Part shown: positions 1-9,735 of the stretch, one piece after another | Layout: each line of letters starts with the position of its first letter | Numbering within the stretch: the first letter of the stretch is position 1 | Assembly: GCF_000712135.1 (NCBI RefSeq) | Contig: NZ_JOOE01000001.1 | Span: 682,001-746,000 of the forward strand | DNA: 64,000 nucleotides | Reading direction: 5' to 3' | From: Sphingomonas sp. UNC305MFCol5.2 | GTDB lineage: Bacteria; Pseudomonadota; Alphaproteobacteria; Sphingomonadales; Sphingomonadaceae | Notes under the pieces: generated by a model | Databases searched by the model: none | Seen by the model: only the letters and a program-made list of their open reading frames with translations | Told to the model about the DNA's origin: nothing | Translations under genes and position numbers: made by a program

Positions 1-1
1 G

Positions 2-37
2 AACGAGATCGACGGCATCGTCATCGATCACGCCTGA
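2..37 (+). CDS. C-terminal end of an upstream gene, probably DUF47 (PhoU-like) phosphate-transport accessory protein
   Basis: Only the last 11 codons and a TGA stop are present, ending in NEIDGIVIDHA. The gene stops 10 bases before the PiT phosphate transporter start. DUF47 proteins are the usual partner immediately upstream of PiT transporters and often end in a similar acidic tail, so this identity is inferred from context and a short tail only. Confidence 0.5.
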   Translation, partial: NEIDGIVIDHA

Positions 38-47
38 TCGCCGCGGC

Positions 48-1061
48 ATGCACGAACTCGCTTTCCCCTTGCTCGTCGGCCTGATCGCCGTCGCGCTGGC
101 GTTCGACTTCCTCAACGGACTGCACGATGCCGCGAATTCGATCGCGACCGTAGTCGCGACGCGGCTGTTGTCACCCGTTCGGGCGGTGCTGTTCGCGGCG
201 GTATTCAACTTCGCCGCCTATTTCCTGACGATCGCCTTTCCCGCGCTGCACGCAGTCGCCGAGACGATCGGCAAGGGGCTGGTCGACAAGGACATCGTCA
301 CCCCCGCCGTCATCTTCGGCGCGCTCGGCGGCGCGATGTTCTGGAACGTGCTGACCTGGATGAAGGGCATTCCCTCGTCGAGCAGCCATGCGTTGATCGG
401 CGGCCTGATCGGGGCGGGCGTGGCGCATGGCGGGCTGACCGGCATCCATTGGGGCGGGCTCAACAAGACTCTTCTCGCGATCGTATTGTCGCCGACGCTC
501 GGCATGCTGCTGGCGATGCTCGTCATGCTCGTCAGCTCGTGGCTGCTGCATCGCGCCACCGCGCGCACGGCCGAACGCAGCTTCCGCGGGCTGCATCTCC
601 TCTCCTCCGCCGCCTATTCGCTGAGCCATGGCCTCAACGACGCGCAGAAGACGATGGGCATCATCACCGTGCTGCTTTACTCCACGGGCAATCTGACCGG
701 CGAGTTCCACGTCCCCCATTGGGTGGCGATCAGCTGCTATATCGCGATCGCGCTCGGCACGATGACCGGCGGCTGGAAGATCATCGAGACGATGGGCTCG
801 CGCATCACCAAGCTGTCGCAGCACCAGGGATTCAGCGCGTCGCTGGCGGGCTCGATCGTCCTGTTCTCGGCATCGGCGCTCGGGATCCCGGTGTCGACGA
901 CGCACACCATCACCGGCTCGATCATCGGCGCCGGCACGGCGCGCCGCGCATCGGCGGTGCGCTGGGGCGTAGCGCAGAGCGTGGTCATGGCCTGGGTGAT
1001 CACGATACCCGCCTCGGCGCTTGTCGGCGCTGGCTTCTACGCGCTGACCCGGCTCTTCTAG
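48..1061 (+). CDS. pit: inorganic phosphate transporter, PiT family
   Basis: A 337-residue multi-pass inner-membrane protein of the PiT family (PF01384), which imports phosphate, usually as metal-phosphate, in symport with protons. Both internally duplicated signatures are visible: FLNGLHDAANSIATVVATR near residue 25 and LSHGLNDAQKTMGII near residue 195. Hydrophobic segments fill the rest and the length is typical. It lies 10 bp after a probable DUF47 gene, the standard low-affinity phosphate uptake pair. Its stop is five bases from the stop of a convergent AraC regulator. Family assignment is secure; the transported metal complex is not visible from sequence. Confidence 0.95.
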   Translation: MHELAFPLLVGLIAVALAFDFLNGLHDAANSIATVVATRLLSPVRAVLFAAVFNFAAYFLTIAFPALHAVAETIGKGLVDKDIVTPAVIFGALGGAMFWNVLTWMKGIPSSSSHALIGGLIGAGVAHGGLTGIHWGGLNKTLLAIVLSPTLGMLLAMLVMLVSSWLLHRATARTAERSFRGLHLLSSAAYSLSHGLNDAQKTMGIITVLLYSTGNLTGEFHVPHWVAISCYIAIALGTMTGGWKIIETMGSRITKLSQHQGFSASLAGSIVLFSASALGIPVSTTHTITGSIIGAGTARRASAVRWGVAQSVVMAWVITIPASALVGAGFYALTRLF

Positions 1062-1066
1062 CCCTC

Positions 1067-2014
1067 CTAGCGCCCGCCCCGGCACTGGCTGGGGGTCTCG
1101 CCGAAACGCGCACGGAACAGCCGGCTGAAATGCGCGGCGTCGCTGAAGCCGAGCCGTTCGGCGATCGCCCCGATCCGTTCGTCATTGGTGGAATCGAGCA
1201 GCGCGATCCTGGCGGCGTCGAGCCGGCAGTTGCGGATATAGGTCTGCACTCCGCCCTCGCCCTCGAACAGCCGGTGCAGCGTGCTTCGCGAGACCTTCAG
1301 TCGTCGGCAAAGGCTGGCGACGTTGAGCGACGAGGATTCGAGATTGGCGCGGATCTCGCTTTGCGCCCGCGCCGCCATGCCGACCCTGGGCGGCCGCGCA
1401 TCACGATCGGCATGCGCCGCGGCATGCACCGCCACCACGAGCAGGTCGAGCAGTGTCCGGGCAAGCCGCGGCGCATCCTCGCTGGCAATCGCCTGGAGCG
1501 CCTCGCTCAGCTTGACCAGATGCGCGTAGAACAAGGCCGCCTCTTCGCGTCCGATGACGAGCCCGTGCAGATCCGACACCGGTCCCAGCTCCGCTTCGGC
1601 AATCGCGCGTGGGATCGCCAGCTGGATCGACCGGGCGATCGACATGGTCATCGTGATCGGCTGGGCGATGTCGAACAGCAATATCTCGCCGGATCGCGCC
1701 TCGAACTCGCGCAGTCGGGCCACGCCATGCATCTCGCCTTCCAGCAACACGCCCACGCCGAGAATGTCGATGCGATCCGCTGCGATGCGATCGGGCGTCC
1801 GCTCGAGAAGGCGCGCGGTGCCCGTCGAATAGGAGACCGCGATCCCGTCGAGATAGACGTTCTCCGCCGAGGTCGAGAACGGCCCGATCGGCGTGGAATC
1901 GAACAATGCGGCGACGCTGGGCCACCCGCGATCCGACCATGTTTCATGACGTTCGGCGGGGGCTATCCCCGCAGTCGAGTAACGCACGGGCTCTATGCCC
2001 CGCCTGCCCCCCAT
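1067..2014 (-). CDS. AraC family transcriptional regulator
   Basis: A 315-residue regulator. The C-terminal ~100 residues hold two helix-turn-helix motifs of the AraC/XylS type, including LCRRLKVSRSTLHRLF and a terminal AERLGFSDAAHFSRLFRARF. The N-terminal ~180 residues resemble the AraC_binding_2 sensor domain found in FeaR/NahR-like activators (VYLDGIAVSYSTG..). The start at 2014 has a GGAGCG ribosome-binding site about 7 nt upstream. It is convergent with the phosphate transporter and divergent, by about 210 bp, from the fucosidase gene, which is therefore one possible target. The inducer is unknown. Confidence 0.88.
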   Translation of the reverse strand: MGGRRGIEPVRYSTAGIAPAERHETWSDRGWPSVAALFDSTPIGPFSTSAENVYLDGIAVSYSTGTARLLERTPDRIAADRIDILGVGVLLEGEMHGVARLREFEARSGEILLFDIAQPITMTMSIARSIQLAIPRAIAEAELGPVSDLHGLVIGREEAALFYAHLVKLSEALQAIASEDAPRLARTLLDLLVVAVHAAAHADRDARPPRVGMAARAQSEIRANLESSSLNVASLCRRLKVSRSTLHRLFEGEGGVQTYIRNCRLDAARIALLDSTNDERIGAIAERLGFSDAAHFSRLFRARFGETPSQCRGGR

Positions 2015-2187
2015 AGACGCGCTCCGGATATTGCAGGAATGCTTGCGAGGAACGCACGCGATTCCGGCTACTTAACGGGCCCTTTATATTAAACCCCCAA
2101 CCGTGGAAACATGGCAGAAACCCCTAGGTGCGGACCACTCGGGCGCGGAACGTGCGCGAGACCTTGTCTCTGCACCGCGCCTTCGAT

Positions 2188-2203
2188 ATCGTTAGAAAAC
2201 GAT
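2188..2203. promoter_or_regulatory. perfect 6-4-6 inverted repeat upstream of fucosidase gene (possible operator)
   Basis: ATCGTT-AGAA-AACGAT is a perfect dyad ending 25 nt before the fucosidase ATG, in an AT-rich patch within GC-rich DNA. It sits where a promoter-proximal repressor site would lie. No binding protein can be assigned; the AraC gene is divergent from it. Confidence 0.3.
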
Positions 2204-2228
2204 TTTTATACATAAAAAGGTGAGGGAT

Positions 2229-3842
2229 ATGCGGCTTACGCGGAGACAGGCGCTCGGAAGCTTCGCGGGCGCGGGCGCTGCCAGCCTGGCCCCTCCCGCC
2301 GGCGCCGAGGTCTCGTCCGACTGGGCCGGTCTCGTCGCCGCCTTCCGCGTACCCGACTGGTTCCGCGACGCCAAGTTCGGGATCTGGGCGCATTGGAGCG
2401 CGCAATGCGTCCCCGAGTTCGGCGACTGGTACGGCCGCCAGATGTATCTTCAGGGGAACCCGGTCTACGAGCACCACCTCAAGCATTACGGTCACCCCGC
2501 CGACCGCGGCTTCCTCGAGATCGAGAATGCGTGGAAGGCCGAGAATTGGGACCCCGAGCATCTGGTCAAGCTCTACAAGGCTGCGGGCGCGCGTTATTTC
2601 ATGGCGCTCGCCAACCACCATGACAATCTCGACACCTGGGACAGCAAATATCACGCGTGGAACACGCTGCGCGTCGGACCGAAGCGCGACATCATCGGCA
2701 CCTGGGAGAAGGTCGCGCGCGCCAACGGGCTGCGCTTCGCCGTCTCCAATCACAGTGCGCATGCGTGGCACTGGTGGCAGACCGCTTATGGCTATGACGC
2801 CGAAGGTCCACGGGCAGGCGAGCGTTACGACGCCTTCAAGCTGACCAAGGCGGATGGCGCAGGCAAATGGTGGGAGGGGCTCGATCCGCAGGAGCTCTAT
2901 ACCGGTCCCGCGATGGTCCCGCCCGACGGGATCAAGAGCGCGAAGGCGATGCGCGACTGGCACGACGCCAATAGCGGCCAGTGGATGGAGTCCGCCCCGC
3001 CCCAGAACCCGCACCATGTCGCCAAATGGCTGCTCCGCCAGCAGGACCTGGTCGAGAAATACCGGCCCGACATGGTCTATTTCGACGATTTCGGCCTGCC
3101 TTTCGGCAATGTCGGGCTCGAGGCGCTCGCGCATTATTACCGGCAGAGCATCGCCCGCGACGGCCGCGTCGAGGTCGTCGCCACCGCCAAGCAGCTCACG
3201 GCCGATCAGCGCACCGCGCTGGTCGACGATGTCGAGCGCGGCTTCAGCGATCGGCTGCGCGAGGAGCCGTGGCAGACCTGCACCTGCATCGGCGACTGGC
3301 ATTACAACCGCGCGCGCTACGAGCAGAAATCGTACGTGCCCGCGCTTAAGGTCATTCAGCGGCTGTGCGACGTCGTCTCCAAGAACGGCAATTTGTTGCT
3401 GTCGATCCCCGTCCGCGGCGACGGGACGATCGATAGCGAGGAGGAGAAGATCGTCGCCGGGATCACGCGCTGGATGCAGCGCAACGGCGACGCAGCGATC
3501 TTCGGCTCGCGCCCGTGGCGGATCTATGGCGAGGGCCCGACCAAGGTCGGCGGCGGCATGTTCAACGAAGGCAAGGTCGAATTCACTGCCGGGGACGTGC
3601 GCTTCACCACGCGGAAGGGCGCGCTCTATGCGGCGTTGCTCGCCTGGCCCGAACAGCCGGTGACGATCGTCGCGCTGGGCAAGGCGGCGCTGCCGGATGC
3701 CGCGATCGAGCGGGTGGAGCTGGTCGGTGGCGGACGCGTGAAGTTCGAACGAAGCGAAGCGGGTCTGATGGTGACTTTACCGCGCGGCGGTCCCGACGAT
3801 TTCGTTCCCGTCCTCCGCATCGATGGCCGCGGGTTGATCTAG
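2229..3842 (+). CDS. alpha-L-fucosidase, glycoside hydrolase family 29, Tat-exported
   Basis: A 537-residue retaining glycosidase that releases terminal L-fucose from glycans. The mature N terminus shows the GH29 hallmarks WFRDAKFGIWAHWS and FGDWYGRQMY, and DMVYFDDFGLPF carries the expected nucleophile aspartate (D286, numbered from 2229). The N terminus MRLTRRQALGSF plus a small-residue hydrophobic stretch ending in PAGA is a twin-arginine signal, so periplasmic export is likely. I chose ATG 2229 because AAGGTGAGGG precedes it; a GTG at 2220 is also in frame. No other carbohydrate genes are adjacent, so this is a lone enzyme here. Family confident, natural substrate unknown. Confidence 0.92.
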   Translation: MRLTRRQALGSFAGAGAASLAPPAGAEVSSDWAGLVAAFRVPDWFRDAKFGIWAHWSAQCVPEFGDWYGRQMYLQGNPVYEHHLKHYGHPADRGFLEIENAWKAENWDPEHLVKLYKAAGARYFMALANHHDNLDTWDSKYHAWNTLRVGPKRDIIGTWEKVARANGLRFAVSNHSAHAWHWWQTAYGYDAEGPRAGERYDAFKLTKADGAGKWWEGLDPQELYTGPAMVPPDGIKSAKAMRDWHDANSGQWMESAPPQNPHHVAKWLLRQQDLVEKYRPDMVYFDDFGLPFGNVGLEALAHYYRQSIARDGRVEVVATAKQLTADQRTALVDDVERGFSDRLREEPWQTCTCIGDWHYNRARYEQKSYVPALKVIQRLCDVVSKNGNLLLSIPVRGDGTIDSEEEKIVAGITRWMQRNGDAAIFGSRPWRIYGEGPTKVGGGMFNEGKVEFTAGDVRFTTRKGALYAALLAWPEQPVTIVALGKAALPDAAIERVELVGGGRVKFERSEAGLMVTLPRGGPDDFVPVLRIDGRGLI

Positions 3843-3850
3843 CTACTCGC

Positions 3851-3870
3851 GCTCCGGCCTTCGCCGGAGC
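3851..3870. terminator. stem-loop between convergent fucosidase and pccA genes
   Basis: GCTCCGGC-CTTC-GCCGGAGC is a perfect 8-bp stem with a four-base loop lying between two convergent stop codons. There is no T-tract on either side, so it is a terminator-like hairpin rather than a textbook intrinsic terminator. Confidence 0.5.
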
Positions 3871-3886
3871 ACAGAGCGCGCGAAAC

Positions 3887-5893
3887 CTATTCGAACTCGA
3901 GGATCGCCGCGTCGACCGCGAGGCTCTCGCCGGGCCCGAAATTGGCGGCTTTCACCACCCCTGCCCGCTCGGCGCGGAGGATGTTCTCCATCTTCATCGC
4001 CTCGACCACCGCGAGCGGCTGCCCGGCTTCCACCTTGTCGCCGGGCGCCACGTGGAGCCGGGTGAGCAGTCCCGGCATCGGCGCGAGCAGGAATTTCGAA
4101 AGATCGGGCGGAATCTTCTCGATCATGTGATGCCGGTATTGCGCGACATGCGGCGGCAGCACCTCGACGCGGTGCGACGCGCCATGCGCGGTCAGCCGCC
4201 AGGCCCCGCTTTTGCGCTCGACGCCGACGGTGAGTGGCTCGTCGTCGATGCGCACCGCGAACAACGGCTCGCCCGGGCGCCAATGTCCGATCAATTCCAT
4301 CGGATCGCCCGCGCCGCGGACGAGCTGGACACCGCCAAGGCTCTCCAGCGACAGCGCGAAACGTTCGCCGTCGATCGTCACCACGCGATCGCCTTGGCCG
4401 CTGATACGCCCGTTGAGCTGCCCGCTGATCTGCGACGCGCGGCTGGCGCGCTCGATGTCGATCGCCACCCCCACTGCCGCCAGCTTGCGCCGCAGCCCGG
4501 GCGAGGCCGGCGCGCCTTCGAAACCCTCGGGATATTCCTCGGCGATGAAGCCGGTGGTCAGCGCACCCTCGCGGAAGCGCGGATGCTGCATGATTGCCGA
4601 GAGGAAATCGATATTGTGGCCGATCCCGTCGATCCGGAAGCGATCGAGCGCTGCCACCTGCCGGTCCGCCGCCGCCGCACGCGTGGGTGCCCAGGTGACC
4701 AGTTTGGCGATCATCGGATCATAGAACATCGAGATCTCGCTGCCCTCGGTCACCCCGTCATCGACCCGGGTCACCCCGTCCTCGTCGCGCATCTCGACCG
4801 GCGGGCGATAGCGCACCAGCCGGCCGGTCGAAGGCAGGAAGCCGCGATAGGGATCCTCGGCATAGACGCGGTTCTCGATCGCCCAGCCGGTGAGCGTCAC
4901 ATCGTCCTGCGCGAAAGCCAGCTTCTCGCCAAAAGCGACACGGATCATCTGCTCGACCAGATCGAGCCCGGTGATCTCCTCGGTCACCGGATGCTCGACC
5001 TGGAGCCGGGTGTTCATCTCGAGAAAGTAGAAACCGGCGCCGGTCGTATCGGTGCCGCTGACGATCAGCTCGACAGTGCCCGCGGAATAATAGCCCACCG
5101 CCCGCGCCAGCGCGACGGCCTGTTCGCCCATCGCCTTGCGCATCTCGGGCGTCACGAAGGGCGACGGCGCCTCCTCGACCACTTTCTGGTGCCGCCGCTG
5201 GATCGAGCATTCGCGCTCGCCGAGATAGACGATGTTGCCGTGCTGGTCGCCGAGCACCTGGATCTCGATGTGGCGCGGACTCTCGATGAACTTCTCGATG
5301 AACACGCGGTCGTCGCCGAAGCTCGCCAGCCCCTCGCGCTTGGTCGCTTCGAAGCCTTCGCGGACGTCCTGCTCGCTATAGGCCAGCCGCATCCCCTTGC
5401 CGCCGCCGCCGGCCGAGGCCTTCATCATCACCGGATAGCCGATCTCGGAGGCGATCCGCACCGCATGCTCGGTATCGTCGATCTCGCCGACATAGCCGGG
5501 GACGACGTTCACCCCCGCCTGCTTCGCCAGCTTCTTGGACTCGATCTTGTCGCCCATCGCCGCGATCGCATTGGGCGGCGGCCCGACGAACGCGATCCCC
5601 GCCTCGGCGCAGGCGCGCGCGAAGCTCTCGCGTTCGGAGAGGAAGCCATAGCCCGGATGGATGCAGTCGGCGCCGGTCTCCTTCGCCGCCAGCAGGATCA
5701 GCTCCGCCTTGAGATAGGACTCCGCCGCCGGCGCCGGCCCGAGCCGCACCGCCTCGTCGGCCATGAGCACATGCGGGGCGCGCGCATCCGCGTCCGAATA
5801 GACAGCGACGGTGGCGATCCCCATCTTCTTGGCGGTGCGCATCACACGGCACGCAATCTCACCGCGATTGGCGACCAGGATCTTCTTGAACAT
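3887..5893 (-). CDS. pccA: propionyl-CoA carboxylase, biotin-containing alpha subunit
   Basis: A 668-residue biotin carboxylase plus biotin carboxyl carrier subunit. It carboxylates enzyme-bound biotin using ATP and bicarbonate so that PccB can make methylmalonyl-CoA from propionyl-CoA. It begins [20 protein letters not shown], typical of biotin carboxylase. An ATP-grasp core (SAGGGGKGMR) follows, then a BT-type linker, and the C terminus has the biotinylation site EAMKMEN with lysine 634. The ATG overlaps the TGA of the preceding small gene by one base (TGATG). It is the last gene of the operon that includes mutase, epimerase, bioB and pccB, which fixes propionyl-CoA over acetyl-CoA as the likely substrate. 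Confidence 0.95.
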   Translation of the reverse strand: MFKKILVANRGEIACRVMRTAKKMGIATVAVYSDADARAPHVLMADEAVRLGPAPAAESYLKAELILLAAKETGADCIHPGYGFLSERESFARACAEAGIAFVGPPPNAIAAMGDKIESKKLAKQAGVNVVPGYVGEIDDTEHAVRIASEIGYPVMMKASAGGGGKGMRLAYSEQDVREGFEATKREGLASFGDDRVFIEKFIESPRHIEIQVLGDQHGNIVYLGERECSIQRRHQKVVEEAPSPFVTPEMRKAMGEQAVALARAVGYYSAGTVELIVSGTDTTGAGFYFLEMNTRLQVEHPVTEEITGLDLVEQMIRVAFGEKLAFAQDDVTLTGWAIENRVYAEDPYRGFLPSTGRLVRYRPPVEMRDEDGVTRVDDGVTEGSEISMFYDPMIAKLVTWAPTRAAAADRQVAALDRFRIDGIGHNIDFLSAIMQHPRFREGALTTGFIAEEYPEGFEGAPASPGLRRKLAAVGVAIDIERASRASQISGQLNGRISGQGDRVVTIDGERFALSLESLGGVQLVRGAGDPMELIGHWRPGEPLFAVRIDDEPLTVGVERKSGAWRLTAHGASHRVEVLPPHVAQYRHHMIEKIPPDLSKFLLAPMPGLLTRLHVAPGDKVEAGQPLAVVEAMKMENILRAERAGVVKAANFGPGESLAVDAAILEFE

Positions 5894-6273
5894 CAGCGGC
5901 TTGCCCTCTTGGCGGGTGTTTGAGCATCGACCGTGAAAGTCCCATTGGCTGCCTTCACGAGGAAGAATCTGCCGTGCGTGTATTGCGCATTTGGCTGCCA
6001 GACGGGGCAGTTGGCCCCGTCATTCACCCAGCTTACATCCCAAGAGACCGGCAGGATTTTTTCTCTAGGCCCCTTCTCCCGCCGGGTTACTTCGATTGTT
6101 CCTAAGCCCGGCTCTGCGCCCGGCACATAATTTCCCCAGACCACCGCGTCGCTGCGGCGAATGGCGTCTCGCTCATTCCATATGATCGAGCATGCTCGCG
6201 CGCTGCTCAACGGCGTCGCGATAGCCACTGCGGCCACCACCAATAGCAATGGTTGGCCGAACGCGTGCCTCAC
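5893..6273 (-). CDS. small secreted protein, possible TIMP/netrin-like fold
   Basis: A 126-residue protein with a GTG start that overlaps the bioB stop (GTGA) and a stop that overlaps the pccA start. Residues 1-27 form a signal peptide ending SSARA, leaving a mature N-terminal cysteine. The mature part has SDAVVWGNY, then IEVTRREKG, then a cysteine and FFLVKA. This is the spacing of bacterial TIMP/NTR-like domains, an inference not confirmed by any search. It is embedded between biotin synthase and the biotin enzyme pccA, but an exported protein is unlikely to act directly in that pathway. No function can be assigned. Confidence 0.75.
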   Translation of the reverse strand: MRHAFGQPLLLVVAAVAIATPLSSARACSIIWNERDAIRRSDAVVWGNYVPGAEPGLGTIEVTRREKGPREKILPVSWDVSWVNDGANCPVWQPNAQYTHGRFFLVKAANGTFTVDAQTPAKRASR

Positions 6274-7262
6274 TCCGCTGCCTCGAACGCAATCTTCGCC
6301 TCGCCCCCCGCCCGTGTAAGCCCGAGCTTGGCGAACAGCGCAGCATCGGCGTCATCGCCGCGATTGCCCGTGGTGAGCAGCCGATCGCCGGTGAAGATCG
6401 AATTGGCGCCCGCCATGAAGCACAAAGCCTGTGTCGAGTCGCTCATGCTCTCGCGCCCCGCCGACAGCCGAACCATGCTCTCGGGCATCGTGATCCGCGC
6501 CACCGCGACGGTCCGCACGAACTCGATATCGTCGATCTTGGCGAGCGGCGTATCGGCGAGCATATCGCCCAGCACGGTGCCCTTCACCGGCACCAGCGCA
6601 TTGACCGGCACGCTCTCCGGATGCCGCGGCAGCGTGGCGAGCGCGTGGATGAAGCCCACGCGATCGCCGCGCGTCTCGCCCATCCCGACGATCCCGCCGC
6701 AGCACACGTTGATCCCCGCCTCGCGGACATGCTCCAGCGTATCGAGCCTCTCCTCGAAGCTCCGCGTCGTGATCACGTCGCCATAGCGCTCGGGCGAAGT
6801 GTCGATATTGTGGTTGTAGTAATCGAGCCCCGCATCGGCGAGCATCGCCGCCTGCTTCTCGGTCAGCATGCCGAGCGTCATGCAGGTTTCCATGCCCATC
6901 TGGCGGACGCCGCGCACCATCTCGACGATGGCGGGCATGTCGCGGTCCTTGGGGTTGCGCCACGCGGCGCCCATGCAGAAGCGGCTCGACCCGTTGTCCT
7001 TGGCCTGCGCCGCCGCCTGCAGCACCGCGCGGACGTCCATCAGCTTCGTCGCCTTGAGCCCGGTCTCGGCATGCACCGACTGGTTGCAATAGCCGCAATC
7101 CTCGGGGCAGCCGCCGGTCTTGATCGACAGCAAAGTCGACATCTGCACCTGATCCGGCGCGTGATGCTCGCGGTGCACGGTCTGCGCGCGGAAGACGAGT
7201 TCGCCGAATGGCAGGTCGAACAGCGCAGCGATCTCGTCGCGGGTCCAGTCGGTACGGGTCAT
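6270..7262 (-). CDS. bioB: biotin synthase
   Basis: A 330-residue radical SAM enzyme that inserts sulfur into dethiobiotin. The [4Fe-4S] motif [13 protein letters not shown] (C-x3-C-x2-C) is near residue 53, followed by conserved BioB segments such as [15 protein letters not shown] and [13 protein letters not shown]. Length is normal. Its ATG overlaps the stop of a small membrane protein and its stop overlaps the next gene. Its place inside the propionyl-CoA operon ties biotin supply to production of the biotin-dependent carboxylase encoded on both sides. The other biotin genes are not in this window. Confidence 0.97.
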   Translation of the reverse strand: MTRTDWTRDEIAALFDLPFGELVFRAQTVHREHHAPDQVQMSTLLSIKTGGCPEDCGYCNQSVHAETGLKATKLMDVRAVLQAAAQAKDNGSSRFCMGAAWRNPKDRDMPAIVEMVRGVRQMGMETCMTLGMLTEKQAAMLADAGLDYYNHNIDTSPERYGDVITTRSFEERLDTLEHVREAGINVCCGGIVGMGETRGDRVGFIHALATLPRHPESVPVNALVPVKGTVLGDMLADTPLAKIDDIEFVRTVAVARITMPESMVRLSAGRESMSDSTQALCFMAGANSIFTGDRLLTTGNRGDDADAALFAKLGLTRAGGEAKIAFEAAE

Positions 7263-7606
7263 GCGGGTCCCAACGTCTTGATGAACAGATAGAGGAAGAT
7301 ACCGAGTCCCAGCGAGAGCAGAAGCGGCGCGGAGATGCGGTAGAAATCGAGATATTTGGCGATCGGCTTGCCGTGGAAGCGGGTGCGAACGATCTCGCCG
7401 GCGCCGCTGAATGAAATCAGCGCCGACGAACCGATCACCACCAGCGCCGCAATCAGCAGGGCCCGCCCGTCACGCGACGAACCGGCGAGCGCCAGCACCC
7501 CGCCCAACGAGAACAGGGACAGCTGGGTGAGATGCTTGAAATAGTCGTAGAGCAGCGCCTCGCCGCCGCCCGTGTCGAGCGCCATCTGCTCGTCTTCGTC
7601 CGTCAT
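7259..7606 (-). CDS. small membrane protein of unknown function
   Basis: A 115-residue protein with a short acidic N terminus and three predicted membrane helices (roughly residues 30-45, 50-68 and 90-112). It overlaps scpA upstream and bioB downstream by four bases each (ATGA junctions), so it is translated as part of the methylmalonyl-CoA operon. I recognise no family. The overlaps on both sides and its good coding character argue that it is real. Confidence 0.75.
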   Translation of the reverse strand: MTDEDEQMALDTGGGEALLYDYFKHLTQLSLFSLGGVLALAGSSRDGRALLIAALVVIGSSALISFSGAGEIVRTRFHGKPIAKYLDFYRISAPLLLSLGLGIFLYLFIKTLGPA

Positions 7607-9735
7607 TCGGCAGCCTCTTCGATCGGGGGCAAATTGTGTCCGAGCAGCTTGAGCACTTCCGTGGCGGCGCTGACAAGGTTGGTGCCGGGACCGAAGATCG
7701 CCTGCACGCCGTGCGCGCGGAGGAATTCATAATCCTGCGGCGGGATCACGCCCCCCGCGACGACCTTGATATCGGCACGGCCCGCTTGCTTGAGCGCATC
7801 CACCAGCTCGGGGATCAGCGTCTTGTGTCCCGCGGCGAGGCTCGACGCGCCGACTACGTCGACCTGCTTCTCGAGCGCCAGCGCGCAGGTCTCGGCCGGG
7901 GTCTGGAACAGCGGCCCCGAAACCACGTCGAAACCGAGATCGGCAAAGGCGCTGGCGACGACATTGGCGCCGCGGTCGTGCCCGTCTTGCCCCATCTTGG
8001 CGACGAGCACACGCGGCTTGCGGCCCTGGCGGCGCTCGAAGGCGGCGACCCCTTCCTCGGCGCGCAGCCAACCTTTGTCCTCGGCATGCGCGGGGCCATA
8101 GACGCCCTTGATCGGCGTGACGCCCACGGCATGCCGCCCGAACGCGACTTCCATCGCCGCCGACATCTCGCCCAGCGTGCACCGCGCCCGCGCGGCCTCG
8201 ACGCAGAGCGCGAGCAAGTTCTCGTTCCCCGTCGCGCCGCGGCGGAGGTTGCCCAGCGCCTCCTCCGCCTTGCCCGCATCGCGATCGGCGCGGGTCTTCT
8301 CGATACGGCGGATCTGATCGGCGCGGACGCGGGCGTTGTCGATGTCGAGGATGTCGATCGGGGACTCCTCGGCGAGCCGATACTTGTTCACGCCGACGAT
8401 GACGTCTTCGCCGCGGTCGACCCGGGCCTGGCGGGCGGCGGCGGCGCGTTCGATATGCTCCTTGGGCATGCCGCTCTCGACCGCATGGGTCATGCCGCCA
8501 AGTGCCTCGACCTGCTCGATCAGCTCCCACGCCTTGGTGGAGAGCTCGTTGGTCAGTGCCTCGACATAATAACTGCCGCCCAGCGGATCGACGACATGCG
8601 TCATCCCCGTCTCTTCCTGGAGGATCAGCTGGGTGTTGCGCGCGATGCGGGCGGAGAAGTCGGTCGGCAGCGCCACTGCCTCGTCGAGGCTGTTGGTGTG
8701 GAGCGACTGGGTGCCGCCGAAGGTCGCCGCCATCGCCTCGATCGTGGTGCGGACGACGTTGTTGTACGGGTCCTGCTCCTGCAGGCTGACCCCGGAAGTC
8801 TGGCAGTGCGTGCGCAGCATCTGCGAACGCGCGCTGCCGCCGAAGCCCGCGATGATCCGGCTCCACAACAGCCGCGCCGCGCGCAATTTGGCGACTTCCA
8901 TGAAAAAGTTCATGCCGATGCCGAAGAAGAAGGAGAGCCTTCCGGCAAATTCGTCGATGCTCAGCCCGCGGGCGATCGCGGCACGGACATAGGCCATGCC
9001 GTCGGCGAGCGTGAACGCCAGCTCCTGCACCGCCGTCGCCCCCGCCTCGTGCATGTGATAGCCCGAGATCGAGATCGAGTTGAACCGCGGCATGTGCTCG
9101 GCGGTATAGGCGATGATGTCCGCGACGATCCGCATCGAGGGCTCGGGCGGATAGATGTAGGTGTTGCGGACCATGAACTCCTTGAGGATGTCGTTCTGGA
9201 TGGTCCCGGTGAGCTGGTCCTGCCGCACACCCTGCTCTTCCGCCGCGACGATGTAGAAAGCGAGGCACGGCAGTACCGCGCCGTTCATCGTCATGCTGAC
9301 CGACATCTGATCGAGCGGGATGCCGTCGAACAGGATCTGCATGTCGGCGAGCGTGTCGATCGCCACCCCCGCTTTGCCGACGTCGCCGGTGACGCGCGGG
9401 TGATCGCTGTCATAGCCGCGGTGCGTGGCGAGATCGAAGGCGATCGACAGGCCCTTCTGCCCCGCCGCGAGGTTGCGGCGGTAAAAGGCGTTCGATTCCT
9501 CGGCGGTCGAGAAGCCGGCATATTGGCGGATCGTCCAGGGACGTCCGGCATACATCGTCGCCTTTACCCCGCGCGTGAACGGCGCGAAGCCCGGCAGCCC
9601 GGGATCAGGCGCGTCGGCGGCGGTGTATAGCGGCTTGACTGCGATCCCCTCGGGCGTGTGCCAGGTGAGATCGGCGTCCTTCACTTCCTTGGCGGCGAGC
9701 TTCGCCCAGACATCCAGAGACGGCTTGTCGCTCAC
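7603..9735 (-). CDS. scpA: methylmalonyl-CoA mutase
   Basis: A 710-residue adenosylcobalamin enzyme interconverting (R)-methylmalonyl-CoA and succinyl-CoA. The N-terminal ~540 residues are the substrate-binding TIM barrel ([16 protein letters not shown], then [12 protein letters not shown]). The C-terminal ~130 residues are the cobalamin-binding domain with QDGHDRG, whose H586 is the expected lower axial ligand. Subunit length matches single-chain or catalytic subunits of 700-730 residues. The GTG start overlaps the hydratase stop as GTGA. Together with epimerase and PccAB it completes propionyl-CoA conversion to succinyl-CoA within one operon. Confidence 0.97.
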   Translation of the reverse strand: MSDKPSLDVWAKLAAKEVKDADLTWHTPEGIAVKPLYTAADAPDPGLPGFAPFTRGVKATMYAGRPWTIRQYAGFSTAEESNAFYRRNLAAGQKGLSIAFDLATHRGYDSDHPRVTGDVGKAGVAIDTLADMQILFDGIPLDQMSVSMTMNGAVLPCLAFYIVAAEEQGVRQDQLTGTIQNDILKEFMVRNTYIYPPEPSMRIVADIIAYTAEHMPRFNSISISGYHMHEAGATAVQELAFTLADGMAYVRAAIARGLSIDEFAGRLSFFFGIGMNFFMEVAKLRAARLLWSRIIAGFGGSARSQMLRTHCQTSGVSLQEQDPYNNVVRTTIEAMAATFGGTQSLHTNSLDEAVALPTDFSARIARNTQLILQEETGMTHVVDPLGGSYYVEALTNELSTKAWELIEQVEALGGMTHAVESGMPKEHIERAAAARQARVDRGEDVIVGVNKYRLAEESPIDILDIDNARVRADQIRRIEKTRADRDAGKAEEALGNLRRGATGNENLLALCVEAARARCTLGEMSAAMEVAFGRHAVGVTPIKGVYGPAHAEDKGWLRAEEGVAAFERRQGRKPRVLVAKMGQDGHDRGANVVASAFADLGFDVVSGPLFQTPAETCALALEKQVDVVGASSLAAGHKTLIPELVDALKQAGRADIKVVAGGVIPPQDYEFLRAHGVQAIFGPGTNLVSAATEVLKLLGHNLPPIEEAAE

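Noticed and set aside
3515..5923. 802-codon open frame on the plus strand across pccA
   Set aside because: It runs antisense to pccA, crosses the fucosidase stop and the convergent hairpin, and has no recognisable domain.
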